From Blasia pusilla (Eukaryota > Marchantiophyta > Marchantiopsida > Blasiales): 64,000 nt of DNA. Below, one piece after another: positions 10,891-21,320 of this stretch; positions within the stretch are counted from its first letter, which is position 1; each line of letters opens with the position of its first letter. The position numbers were made by a program, and so were the translations under genes. The stretch is from positions 5,704,001 through 5,768,000 of the forward strand of contig CM114273.1 of the NCBI GenBank assembly GCA_050084515.1, written 5' to 3'. The notes under the pieces are model-generated. The model was not told the origin of the DNA and ran no database searches. It saw only the letters and a program-made list of their open reading frames with translations.

Positions 10891-11685
10891 CAAATTTTAG
10901 ATAGATAATTAGGTCAAATTTTCATTTCTGGATTAGTTTGGAATTTTCAGTTTTGGATAATTTGGAATTTTCAGTTTTGGATTAGTTTGCATTATTATGT
11001 TTGGATACGGATAGTCCTGACAAAGCCTATCCTATGTTTCGGATTAGGGTTGATCTAGCAATGAAATGTTCCATACTTCCTCAATGAAAGCCTACAAACC
11101 TCATGTATGATTGTCTTTGGGTAGAAGAGAGGCTTCTTCACTTCCGGGTGAAAAGCTTGCAAAAGCTAATAGATTTCAATTTTTGAAATAGCATATTTTA
11201 TTAACATTTAATGCACTGATTACTATCAACCACAAATTACAGAAGTAGAAGAGGAAATCAGATGAAGTAATCTCATTTAAGGTTTGGCTAGAAATTTGAC
11301 AGATTATAGAACATAATTTTGATTGTGAAATTTCATATACACTATTTAATCGATATTCTCAAAAATAGGAGGTAATTTCCGTAAAATCATATCCTAAAAT
11401 GGCTCATTAGAAGTTTATTGTACATATGAATGAAGTTTACTAAGAGATTATTGCACCATTGGGTACTCAACTTACCGCCTTGGGTTAACTTTAAAAACAC
11501 GGTAAACAATAAAATCTTGAATAACTCTTCACTATGTGATTTAATTGGACTGCCAAATGTAGCTCTCCAAAGGATACTGTCGTTATAAACTATAGCCTTC
11601 ACTCCATTCTTTTCACACGATTCACAATAATTTTCACGCTATAAGGTCGTTGGGTCGAGGCTATTTGAATTGTTTTATAGACACT
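10891..11685. other. Intergenic with a short tandem duplication
   Basis: AT-rich DNA without a gene. At about 10930-10985 the phrase TTTGGAATTTTCAGTTTTGG is present twice in a row. Confidence 0.5.
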
Positions 11686-11689
11686 ATTT

Positions 11690-12240
11690 CAATTGGACAC
11701 TAAGATGTATACTTATTCGGTTGAAAATGATCCACGCTCTCAACCTCTGCAGGTTCTGTACTCGTCCCCACGGGCCATACTTGGCTCCGAGCTGCGAAGG
11801 GAAGGAGATGGACCCAAGGGAAATCCACGTCGCTTCCGAACCCCCACCGAAACGGAAGCGAGGGAAGTCGAGCGCGGTGCCGTCGGTGGGCTTGAGCGTG
11901 ATGGTGTCGGTACAGAACAGCCCCATGGTCATGGACTTATCCCCATACTCGTAGTGGCAGTGCTCGTCATGGCTCGTGGATCCGAGCTCCCTGGAGCGCC
12001 CGTTTGCCGATTGCATCCCCAACTCCGCGCACAGCGTGCTCGCTCAAACCAGAACTTCGTAGCTGGAGGATTTCGATAGCTGGTAGGGCGATCCAGGCTG
12101 CCGAAAGCACGGGCTGCAGTCGCTGGATTGAGCCCATGTCGAGTCGACTGCATTGAACCCATTTCAAGTCGATTCCCGTGTCCGCCAGGACCGTGAACAT
12201 CTGAACGGGCTCCTCGGTGGTGATGTTTGCCGCCCACTAA
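11690..12240 (-). pseudogene. Aspartic protease pseudogene, N-terminal half only
   Basis: On the minus strand, FTVLADTGIDLKWVQCS at about 12140-12200 is the first active-site motif of A1-family plant proteases (DTG intact). A second frame gives CHYEYGDKSMTMGLFCTDTI, then TLKPTDGTALDFPRFRFGGG and SFPSQLGAKYGP, the flap-side and FGCG-like blocks. The sequence stops at about 11690, before the DSG half, so the second catalytic Asp is missing. Right after WVQCS a small internal duplication (RLDMGSIQ) repeats the neighbouring DNA. Frameshifts separate the blocks. A truncated, non-functional copy. Confidence 0.7.
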
Positions 12241-13145
12241 GAGGTGCTACCGCTGCTCTTCATCTTCGCGTTCATGAAGAGCAGCGGGTAGGCAGGCTTG
12301 ACGCCAGGATAGTGGATCCGATCTACAGAGGAGCCACAACTGGATGGATGGATACATAAGCTCCACCACCATCGCGATTAGCTACGCTCCCGCCCCCATC
12401 GCGATGAACACCTTCAGCGTATCTGTGAGCAACACTATCACCTCCTCATTATTCCTCCCCATCATCCTCCTTTAACATGAATATAGGTTTTATTTGGCAG
12501 CTAGGCCTTCAGATTCTCCGATCGAATGCGAACCTCTCAGCTTTCATCTCCTTTCTTCCCATCCATCAGAATCCCGCACCCTCAATCTTGTATCAAATCA
12601 TGCTCCATTTCTAGCTAGGATTCTCTAAAACCGCGCCTTCAACGGTACCCGGACGAACCCGAGTCAACGGACTCGTGTCCAAGAACTTCCCTAACCGTGT
12701 CCATCCCACGCCCTGATGAATTCGTGTCAACGGCGGTTTTTACAGCCACCCGTGCTGCACTCCCTAGATTGACCTACGTCAACGCAGTCCATTGTAAAAT
12801 GTCCACGGTTGTGCTGTTCGAGAGGTTTCTCTTTCCATCGACCTTCTGCTTCCAGGTTCGAGAGATCATTTTTCATTGATCGAACTTGGGCGTATGTGTT
12901 TTGGAGTTGGACCCAATGGACTCCGACAACGGTTCTGCAAAATGATCAGTTGTTGCAATCCCCATTTCAAGGATCTCCATTGCTACAGTGACACAGGCAT
13001 CGAGTTAAAGTGAAGGAGTGAAAGAAGAAGATCGATACCAAACTTCGATTCGACCAGGATCGACTGAAAACAGCGATATGATGAACAAGTAGGCTCCATG
13101 AGAGGCAGGCTATTGGGCTTTATTTCACTCTAAAAAAAAAACACG
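12241..13145. other. Duplicated flank and unassigned intergenic DNA
   Basis: 12290-12480 repeats the upstream flank found beside the other protease copies (CACAACTGGATGGATGGAT, ACACCTTCAGCGTATC). 12480-13145 is moderately GC-rich and contains several GTCAACG/TCAACGGACTCG words but no supported coding region. Confidence 0.45.
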
Positions 13146-13149
13146 ATCA

Positions 13150-14540
13150 TTTCCAGACTGGCACTCCAGCGTCATGGATCTCTATCAACGAATTCGAGCA
13201 TGTCCGAATGTGTACACACTCCAAACCAGCACAGCCAAAGTTCGAGCGCTTGGCAGTTTTACAAACGTACGCGCTCACTGTCAACACCACAGAATCTGCC
13301 AAGCGGTATGTGCAGCGTAGATGCTTAGAAAGCTGAAAGAAACTCAAGCTCTGCCACATTCAATTCAATTCGAAACAAAGTTCGATGGCGAATATCCATC
13401 TCCAGACCAATTACGTTACCAATCATGAGAGTTTTAGCTAGGTTGGCCAGGAGTGGACTCCTATTACTAGTGAGCTACTCCCGCAAGCTCGTCGCTTTCA
13501 TTTCTTCCACTGACGCGGATCAGATTGCGTCGCAGGCCGCAGCAACCCAGCCCAGACGGGCGCTGGTCTGCATGTCCTGGGTTGACGGCAGGATGGCCAG
13601 CCATCATCCAAGACGGAGATGAAGCTGTTGGCCTGCGGGAGCTCCCAATCCGCATTTCGGAAGCTGAAGGTGATGACAGGAACCACGAGATGGGCACAGA
13701 GATCCAGAGTTCCCATGGAAGGCAGAGCAGGAGAGCGAACCGATTGACACCAGAGAAGCTCTGAGCGCGTGGTAGATCTCGAGGTCGAGCTGCGAGACGG
13801 TGGTCCCGGAGTCGATGGTGGTGGTGGTCCGCAATCATCGGAGCTCGACACCATCTTCTCGCCGTGCACGCTCTGAAGCTCTGTAGGTCCAGGAATCAGA
13901 TCGTGCCCGTGAGACGAGCTCACTCTGGCTCGTCAATAAACGGTATAAGCGATTCCGGTAGATGGCACCGGGCTCGCCCCGAAGAGGATAGGGCTGGAGT
14001 GATTCTACTCTTCAAAGGTCTGCAGGCAGTCCTGGAAAACGCGGCCATACTTGGCTCCAAGCTGCGAAGGGAAGGAGATGGGGCCTTGGCCAAGGCCGAG
14101 AACCCCATCGACTCCTTCGAAATCGACGTGGCTTCCGACCTCCCCACCAAAACGGATGCGAGGAAAGTCGAGCGCGGTGGCCTTGAGTGTGATGGTGTCC
14201 GTAGAGAACATCCCGTGGTGATGAACTTATCGCCATACTCGTACTCGTAGCGGCAGTGCTCTCGTCATGGTCAGGCCAGTGGATCCAAGCTCCCCGGAAC
14301 CCCTGTATGCCGATTGCATCCCAACTCCGCACACAGACCAAACCAGAGCTTCTAGAGGATTTCGATCGCTGGTAGGGCGATGCGGGCTGCAGTCGCTGGA
14401 TTGAACCCATGTCAAGTCGATTCCCGTGTTCGCCAGGACAGACATTCACGGTCCTGGCGGACCAGGACCGTGAATGTCTGTCTGAACGGGCTCGCCTACG
14501 GAAGAGCGATATGGTGAAGCCTCCGGGAATGGTGGCCACC
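13150..14540 (-). pseudogene. Aspartic protease (nepenthesin-type) pseudogene, best preserved copy
   Basis: On the minus strand nearly the whole A1-type mature enzyme can be followed across frames. VLANTGIDLTWVQSS (about 14400-14445) is the first active site, with the catalytic Asp changed to Asn. TDTITLKATALDFPRIRFGG, DFEGVDGVLGLGQGPISFPS and QLGAKYGRVFQDCLQTF follow (14010-14210). TTTIDSGTTVSQLDLEIYHA (about 13780-13830) is the second active site with DSGTT intact, and VPVITFSFRNADWELPQANS comes near the end (13640-13700). The frame closes at about 13470 and a 3' flank shared with the copy at 9600-9900 follows to 13150. At least three frameshifts plus D-to-N make it inactive. The family acts in vacuoles, the apoplast or plastids on peptide substrates. 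Confidence 0.75.
14437..14482. repeat. Perfect 21-bp palindrome inside the protease pseudogene
   Basis: Bases 14437-14457 and 14462-14482 are exact reverse complements around a 4-base loop (CGGA). The equivalent position in the copies at 10390 and 12185 has only one arm (CCAGGACCGTGAAC), so the second arm is a new inverted duplication in this copy, placed just before the first active-site motif. Confidence 0.85.
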
Positions 14541-14579
14541 AGATCTGGACATGGTGGGTGATTCTCTCTGGCGATACTA

Positions 14580-14900
14580 GCACCACAACTGGATGGATGC
14601 TAGCGGGGTGGCGGTTCGACTTGATGAAGATAAGTAAGCTCAATCACCATCCCCAGATTAGCAACGCTCCGGCAGCCATCCCTCCCGACCCACACCTTCA
14701 GCTTACCTCCTTATTCCTTCCGGACGTCTTGTACACATGTCCTTTCAAAGATAGATGATATGAAGGTTGAATAACTCCGATGGAAGAGGACACGTGGTGG
14801 TGCCATACCATGGTTTTAATGAGACTAGATGATCGCCATACCCAAGCTTTACTTGGGACTACATGGGATGAAAAATACATCCACGTTTTGAAACTAACCC
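14580..14900. repeat. Segmental duplication flank, right copy
   Basis: Matches 10560-10890 in order and wording, including GGTGGTGCCATACCATGG, CCATACCCAAGCTTTACTTG and TTGAAACTAACCCAG, with short gaps and substitutions. It marks a block duplication that includes the protease pseudogene beside it. Confidence 0.75.
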
Positions 14901-15049
14901 AGGTTAGATGACCTCGGGTTGCGTGATTTGGTGGTTAAGGAATTTGGTGAGGCACATTGAATTTGGTGATGGTTCTTTGGGAGAGGAAGCCTAGATCAAT
15001 GGCTCAATTAGATTAGGATAGAGCTATGGTTAAGTGAAAAAAAATAGCA

Positions 15050-15370
15050 CGAAAATGGTTATTATTTAGTGGTTGAGATATATTTGACCATCGACCTGAA
15101 AGGCTACAAAAGATGGCTAATATTTGGCCATGAGATGATGGAGGATATAGTTATGATATGGGAATTTGGAATATATACTCTTTACACAATGGGTTATTAT
15201 TTAACCTTACTACCCTAGAAATATCCAATACATAGATAAGTTTACAAGAATAAAAAGCTTTACTATATAGATAAACATTTTTTACTCTCCACTTAGGTAA
15301 AGAACCACTTACTTCAAAGTAGGAGAATCTGGCCTAGAAATAGTTTTTGGAATCAAATATCTTTGGGTCC
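15050..15370 (+). repeat. About 320-bp direct repeat, first copy
   Basis: Shared words with 16395-16735 run through the whole block: GGCTACAAAAGATGGCTA (15102 and 16463), GATGGAGGATATAGTTATGA against the same phrase with ATAATGG, CTAGAAATATCCAATA, AAAGAACCACTT and GGCCTAGAAATAGTTTT against GGGCTAGAAATAGTTTT. The two copies are in the same orientation about 1360 bp apart. They could be LTRs of a small element or a tandem duplication. Confidence 0.75.
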
Positions 15371-15960
15371 ACGTAGTAATTGATTGAAAGGACTAGTCTC
15401 AAATACTTTGGAAGGACTTTTCAAGGGTTTTTCTAAAATGGAAACCTTCCCCATGTACTTATATGTCACATCCGTGTTCTTATATCCATGCATTTCTTAG
15501 AATATATGAAATAAGGTCACACATAAAACCAGCTAGTGGAAATTCCTAGTGGTGTCCTTGAATTTTATTAGCTCACAATGTTCTCCTTGTTGGAAGAAAG
15601 CATGTGGATGAGATGAGCTTGGAGGTGCTCATACTAGCAAAGTAGTCTCTTGTTTATTAAGCCATGTCTTATCCTCATGATGATGGGTGATAAATCTGCT
15701 TCCCTCTCTAGACCTAAGTAATTCAGGACCTAAAAGTTAGGGGTAAGGGTAATTAAGAATGTGAAGATGCATATGGTTGGACGGGAGAAAGTCCTCTAGC
15801 ATAAAAAGGAATTAACATACTAATTAATGACCAAGTGTAAAGCATAGCTCATGCCTTAATCTTCATACATGGAAGCAATAAGGCCATATAACCTATTTTG
15901 AGCTTCCATGCTCAAATCCTAAGGTATATTTGGTTAGTAGATTGCACCATATATTCCTTT
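15371..15960. other. Intergenic between direct repeats
   Basis: No gene or RNA recognised. Confidence 0.4.
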
Positions 15961-16390
15961 TAGGATGAGGATCCCGTGCTCGTGGATTCGACCAGAGGAT
16001 TTCTGGTGGTGCTGGCTGGAAAATCTGATGTCTTGGGTGGATCTTCGTGGGATGGCCACCACCAGACGAGATTGGGATTACATCGAAATCTTCATCTTAG
16101 CGATGAATAGCGTATGGACATGGTGGGGATTCTCTTGGCAACAAACTGGATGGATGAATGAACGCGAGCGGTGCCGGTGGGGGAAGATCCCGGAGCGCCA
16201 CCACCGAATCCCCCACAGCTTGCCGATTCGACCACAGCTGGAGGATTTCTATGGCAACACTAGGGCGATCCAGGCTCCGAAGAAGAGGCCTCCATGGTGA
16301 TGTTCCTCCTCCACGAAGATGAAGAGGTGATCTATGCTCTTCATCTTCGCGATGAAAGCGTATGGACATGGTGGGTGAATAAAAACAAAT
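15960..16390 (-). pseudogene. Scrambled aspartic protease fragment
   Basis: A locally GC-richer block contains phrases of the protease copies in broken order: ACAGCTGGAGGATTTC and GGGCGATCCAGGCT (compare TAGCTGGAGGATTTCGATAG and GGGCGATCCAGGCTGCCG at 12058-12100), CATGGTGGG..GATTCTC and ACTGGATGGATG (compare 12340 and 14550). A motif ATGAATAGCGTATGGACATGG recurs about 250 bp apart within the block. There is no readable protein; this is a degraded mosaic of the same family. Confidence 0.45.
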
Positions 16391-16394
16391 GGAT

Positions 16395-16735
16395 GGAAAA
16401 TGGTTTTTATTTGGCCATGGGACCATGGTTGAGATATTTACGGTGAATATTTGACCATTGGACCGTGAAGAAGGCTACAAAAGATGGCTATATTTTGGAC
16501 CATTAGATAATGGAGGATATAGTTATGATATGGGCACTTGGAATCCATACTCTTTACACAAAAGGTTATTACTTAATCTTACTATCCTAGAAATATCCAA
16601 TAAATAGATAAGCTTACAAGAGAAAAAAAGTTTCCAATATAAATGCACATTTTTTGACTGCCCACTAAAGAACCACTTGCTTCAAAGTAGGACAAATGGG
16701 CTAGAAATAGTTTTGGGAATCAAATTTCTTTGAGG
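16395..16735 (+). repeat. About 340-bp direct repeat, second copy
   Basis: Second member of the pair described at 15050-15370, with the same orientation and the same order of shared words. Confidence 0.75.
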
Positions 16736-19700
16736 TATTTGAAATTATAATCTGAGATTTCTTGACAAAGTTCTAATACTCACTTGAAATTCAAAAGCAC
16801 AAAGATACTTATATAGTGATTGATTTTAAATTAGCCTCTATTGATGTAAAATTTGATATTTCTTAGAATCCTCATCAAACCTATCAGGGTGGTGGTACTT
16901 ATGTCATAAAGAATACATCAAACATGTGAATTCCAAGTGAAAGGAACAACGATTTAAAAACTCATTGAAGATCCGCTAAAAATGGAACAACACAATTTAA
17001 CATCTTACAATGATTTTGGGACATCCAAATTTCCTTCATATCATAAACAATTCCAACAAGTCAAGCGGACCCATGCTTGTTATAGATCAACTGAAGCTGA
17101 AAGAAAAAGGACAAAAAAGACATATTCTCTCTAAGGAAGGAGGAGTAATATTGAGAAAGATTTAGTCTCCGCGTGTGAATGGTGATATATTTTTTGTAAC
17201 TCCATTCTACATAATATGTAGTACCATTAGACGAATTTTGATCCCACCTAAGGTTATCCAATTTCAGTAGTATATTTTTAAAGAATTTATGAAATTAGGA
17301 ATGGGTAAATGCATACTTACATTCATGATGAAGGTCTCATGTAGAACTAATCCTCAACTCTCGTAGTCACCAAGTCTCTTTGAGCACAACAATATGTGCC
17401 ACATATGTTATCATTTGACTTTCTCTCCCATTAAAGATTTACTAATGCCATAGCCTATCCTAAGTCACCCTATTTGCATAGGTGCAAAGGTTGGGAAAAA
17501 AAACTAGATGTATTGGTGTCTCTAGTCCTTAGAAGTCATTATGGGATCCAAACTCTAGCCTTCGATACCTCTCTTATTAGTACTCTCTACTCAAAGTGCT
17601 TTATATTATGTGTAGTGTTCCATTTCTATCTTTCAAAAGTTCACTTCATTTAAAATTATTTTTGGATTTTAAGTAATCCAAGAAATCGAGAAGTTCTCTA
17701 TTGCATACTCCACTCTCTTTGGTCCAATTTTCAAGAGCTCCTAAGGATATCTATTAGGTAGAGTTGTTGAATTTTGACAACACTTGTATGGACTCCAATC
17801 TTCTAGATCCAAAAGGGTTGTTGCTTGCCACTAAAAGCAAGTGAGAGGGTTGCTAATGAACCAAATATGAAGGAAAAGGATACAGGAGGTTCCAAGTACC
17901 TAGTGGGAAAGATGTTGAGGATTGGAGAGAAAGAATCTAGATGCTAGTCACTTAGAAGAGGGTCTGAAGAAGACAACATGCTCCTTGAGGAGGTTGGGTT
18001 AAGGTTGGAAGTGCCACTTAAGGAGGGAGGGTTAAGCTCAAGCATGAATTCATTGTTGTTTGTTTCTTATGTTTCGTGGCAGTTCTACATCCACCAGCTT
18101 ACAAAGATACATGGCTCGACTATCCTCGGCAACCTTAGGCACCACTTGATCTCATTGCTCACGAGAACCATAAAAGAAATCAGATTGAGCAATGAAAAGG
18201 GTGCGCAAGCAAGTGCCGGAATCCACGTGGCCTTCCGGTTTGCTCCTGATCTTAGTCTTCATCCGCCATAAACAAACCGTGACCATTTTCTCTCCGTTAG
18301 TCAGCGGAAGTAACCCTCCCTTCAAGAGTTAGCTGAGTGCCATACGCTCCCTGTATAATTATTCTCTAGGGTCCGTTGAACTAGTGTGTGCTAGCTAGCC
18401 CTGCCTCGTTTCACTCCTTTTCTTTTCTTACCTGTTGCGATCGCCATCTTTTCCTGCAGCGTGCATCTTCTGTGACTCCATGGTTTGTTGTAACTCCACT
18501 CGTCGCTGGGGGAGCGCTGGCTCGAGAGCATGTGCTACTCCCAAGAGATCAGTCTCACCTATGTCGTGGCCCCCTCCAGCAGAAAATCCGCTTTGACGTC
18601 TACTTTCTCCCTAATTTATGGTTGAATGTCACTGCATAGTGTCCCATCTGACGGAAAGACGTGATTAGGATTACTCCAATTCTAAAGGACATTAATCGAG
18701 CTGAAGGGTTCCTTCGTTCCTTCGTTCCTTTGGAGGTGAAGTGATCGAATCATTCATCTTATGCCCTGGAAACAAGCATTCGTTTAATTCAAGGATAACG
18801 CAATGAAAGCACTGCTGCAGCTGCGTGGGAGTCTAGGAACTGCAGAAAATAGCTAGTCGTACCAGTAAACGGACCGGACCATCAAATATATATCCATCCG
18901 CATAAATCATCGATCACTTCCAAACCCTGATGCATAGGAATTTGATCGTGCAGTGCGAGAATGAATGAAGGATAGTTCCCGTGGCAAGTCACACGTACTT
19001 TCCTGCGTGCAAGCCTTTGTATCAATCCTGAAAAGAGCTACGAGCTATACACCGGCCTAAGCTAGAAATAAGGTTGCACAGGATCACCATTAATGATTAG
19101 ATTTCCCGGACCGGAAATATCTAATAACAATGAAGGATAGGTACAACACCACACCAAGCTGGACCCTGTATTTTCGAGCCGAAAATGGATGTCAGAACAT
19201 TAGAATATCATGTACAAGTGTACAGAAACTCTACTAGTCTAGGGAAAAGAGGGTTTAAGTGTCCAATCCGCTCCCGCTTGTAGGCTTCTCACGTAACTCC
19301 GAATTGGGCATCTGCCGCTCTTTCCCCGCTTGGGACCGCTTGGGGAACTCACAAAGGAATCATAAGGAAGAATAATATCGTTGATTGAAGGGTAGACAAA
19401 AATTCCGTTGTTTTATCTCTTACGATCATTGGATTTACTTCTGTGATGAGTGTTTCCAACTGAGGTCAGAGAGAACTCTCCAATAATAATGAACATACCA
19501 TGGGTGGTGAATGACTTATGATCCAACTGATGTAAGTCAATTGCGTTTTGTTTAGGTCTAGAGTATGTAAGCTTTCAGATCTCCTTTTACTTTGTGAAGG
19601 AAAGTGGTTATCATGTCCCGGTAGTGGATCCTGTTAATGTATAGAGGCACAGTAAGTGCTTGGGATGGTGGGGGCGTTTGTAGAAATCTAACGAATGTTC

Positions 19701-20140
19701 ATTTAGATTTTCCAGAGACATAAACTTCCCCGTGGTTCACTTATCCTCTATGCAAGTGAAATCAAGTTGGAACCCACTTCCAATTTGGAAACTGGGGAAA
19801 TGGTGGGTTGAGAGATGGAGTGGTCCACTATTGCGGCACAATGACTACATATCCACGAAGATACATTTTCTTACAAAACACAATGAATCAATGGAAATTT
19901 ACCATGACGGAGGCATTAAATTAATTCTATTTGGAGAATGGTAAATGCTATATTTGGCATTTCTCGAGAGACGAGTTCAAAAGTAGTACGCTGATGAAAA
20001 TAGTAACTCAGGTAGACTTGTTTTCGTGACTGTGGTAACGAATGACTACGGTCCAGATCTTCAGTAGGGGGGCACCACCATCTGCTGCACCACCTTAAGC
20101 CGACTCTCCAAGAGTGGTTAGGAACATGTGGGCTGCTTTA
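16736..20140. other. Long intergenic region, nothing recognised
   Basis: About 3.4 kb without a supported gene. Open frames at 17978-18271, 18388-18639 and 19732-19944 have no recognisable motif and no supporting context. A TTCCTTCGTTCC microrepeat lies at about 18710-18730. The last few hundred bases are presumably the promoter of the secreted-protein gene that follows. Confidence 0.45.
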
Positions 20141-20146
20141 GGAGAC

Positions 20147-20156
20147 TATAAAAAAA
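20147..20156 (+). promoter_or_regulatory. TATA box of the S1-like gene
   Basis: TATAAAAAAA lies 132 bp before the start codon at 20279, and a pyrimidine-rich CATCTCTCTCTCTCGCTCC stretch (about 20229-20248) lies between, as in many plant core promoters. If the usual spacing holds, transcription would start near 20175-20190. Confidence 0.55.
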
Positions 20157-20278
20157 ATCACTCTGTATTTGCAGAGCCACATCATTCTCTCGCTTTTGCG
20201 CACTTCTCCGAGACTTAGTCTTCACTACCATCTCTCTCTCTCGCTCCATACCTCTTTGGGCGTACTTTCATCGAAAGT

Positions 20279-21280
20279 ATGTACGCAATCGCGATGGACC
20301 AGGAGAAAGTGATTCTCCGACTTTCAATAGTGGCGCTTTGTATCTGTTCATCCATTGGCGACGGCTGGAAGCTCGTAGCGGCTGGGAAGTTGGACGAAGG
20401 GATAGGTAAGGGTTCTAATCATGCGTCATGTCTTCTTCTATTCGTTCTTAGTTACGCTTGTGAAGTGGCTTTGTAGCTATGGGTACATGTTCTATCGAAT
20501 GTAATCTAATTGTTCGGTGTGCACTTTGCTGTTCAGTATTGCTATAGAAAAGCTCTTCATGAATAATATTCGTCTAGAACTCGCTCCCTCCGTATAAGTT
20601 GCGATTCATCATCAACCTTAGGCCGGTGCGATGTGTGTAAACTAATAATCCTCGTCCATCACTCGGACCTTTCTACAGAATTGATTCAAACTCATGCACA
20701 CAGGAAGGTGCTTGAGACTTTCGACATGGACTATCCTCCAGCTGGTCCTAGCCCTCCAGGAGGACACGATTCGTCGCCCCATCAGTCAATGGTGCATGTG
20801 GACGACTTAGTTGATTCTAGGAATCCTGCAAAGGAGCAAGATCCGTCGGCCCCTCTGGCAGGAAACTCGCGGCTCCTTTTGACATCTACCGAAGGTACCG
20901 GATTGAACGCGACTACACCCGACGATCCATTGATAGGATCCGTGACCATTGTCAACAAGCTTCCGACTCTCATGCACGTTCACTGCCGCAACGAGGATGA
21001 CTCCATCGATCTGACCTACTTGACGGTCCAGAAAGATGCAACGTACCATTTTGATATCCAGCAAAACATGACTGGACCGACGATCTACTGGTGCTTCTTC
21101 CAATACGCGGGAGCGTCTAACTTTCACCAGCAATTCAACGTGTGGACTGATGGGCCTGTTTTTGGAACCGTGAAGTGCATTGACTGTATCTGGAGTGCTC
21201 AGGAATCGGGAATTTTTGTTTATGATGACCAGACTCCGGGAGATGCACTGGTCAGTGCGTACCAGTGGTTGGCATGGTAG
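20279..21280 (+). CDS. Secreted S1-type (plant self-incompatibility-like, SPH) protein with a long proline-rich linker; two exons
   Basis: Proposed join is 20279-20405 and 20679-21280, giving 242 residues. The donor is AG|GTAAG and the acceptor CTTTCTACAG|AA; this joint keeps the frame, whereas the AG at 20703 would not. Residues 7-28 (DQEKVILRLSIVALCICSSI) form a secretion signal. Residues about 129-242 are an S1 domain: VTIVNKLPTLMHVHCRNEDD, then YWCFFQYAG, then FGTVKCIDCIWSAQESGIFV. The four expected cysteines are at about 145, 181, 209 and 212. Typical family members are about 110-150 residues; this one has an extra linker of about 100 residues (30-128) containing DMDYPPAGPSPPGGHDSS at 58-75. 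In the poppy S-locus, S1 proteins are female recognition ligands; most family members have no known role. Family identity is firm; function is not. Confidence 0.8.
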
Positions 21281-21314
21281 AGCGATAGATCACGAATCTT
21301 TCGTCTGGTAGTAC

Positions 21315-21320
21315 AATAAA
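21315..21320 (+). terminator. Likely polyadenylation signal of the S1-like gene
   Basis: AATAAA lies 34 bases after the stop codon, within AT-rich sequence. Its position is right for a near-upstream element of plant 3' processing. Confidence 0.45.

Noticed and set aside
13498-14539. Long Arg/Ser-rich frames of 123-175 residues on the minus strand
   Set aside because: They are out-of-frame readings of the aspartic protease pseudogene; the true blocks are found in neighbouring frames.
20633-20703. Start codon at 20633 for the S1-like protein
   Set aside because: It lies in the intron; the upstream exon with a signal peptide and consensus AG|GTAAG donor joins in frame to 20679, giving a better secreted protein.
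20701-20704. Acceptor at CACACAG|G for the S1-like intron
   Set aside because: It would break the frame with exon 1, while the acceptor at 20678 keeps it and has a better pyrimidine tract.
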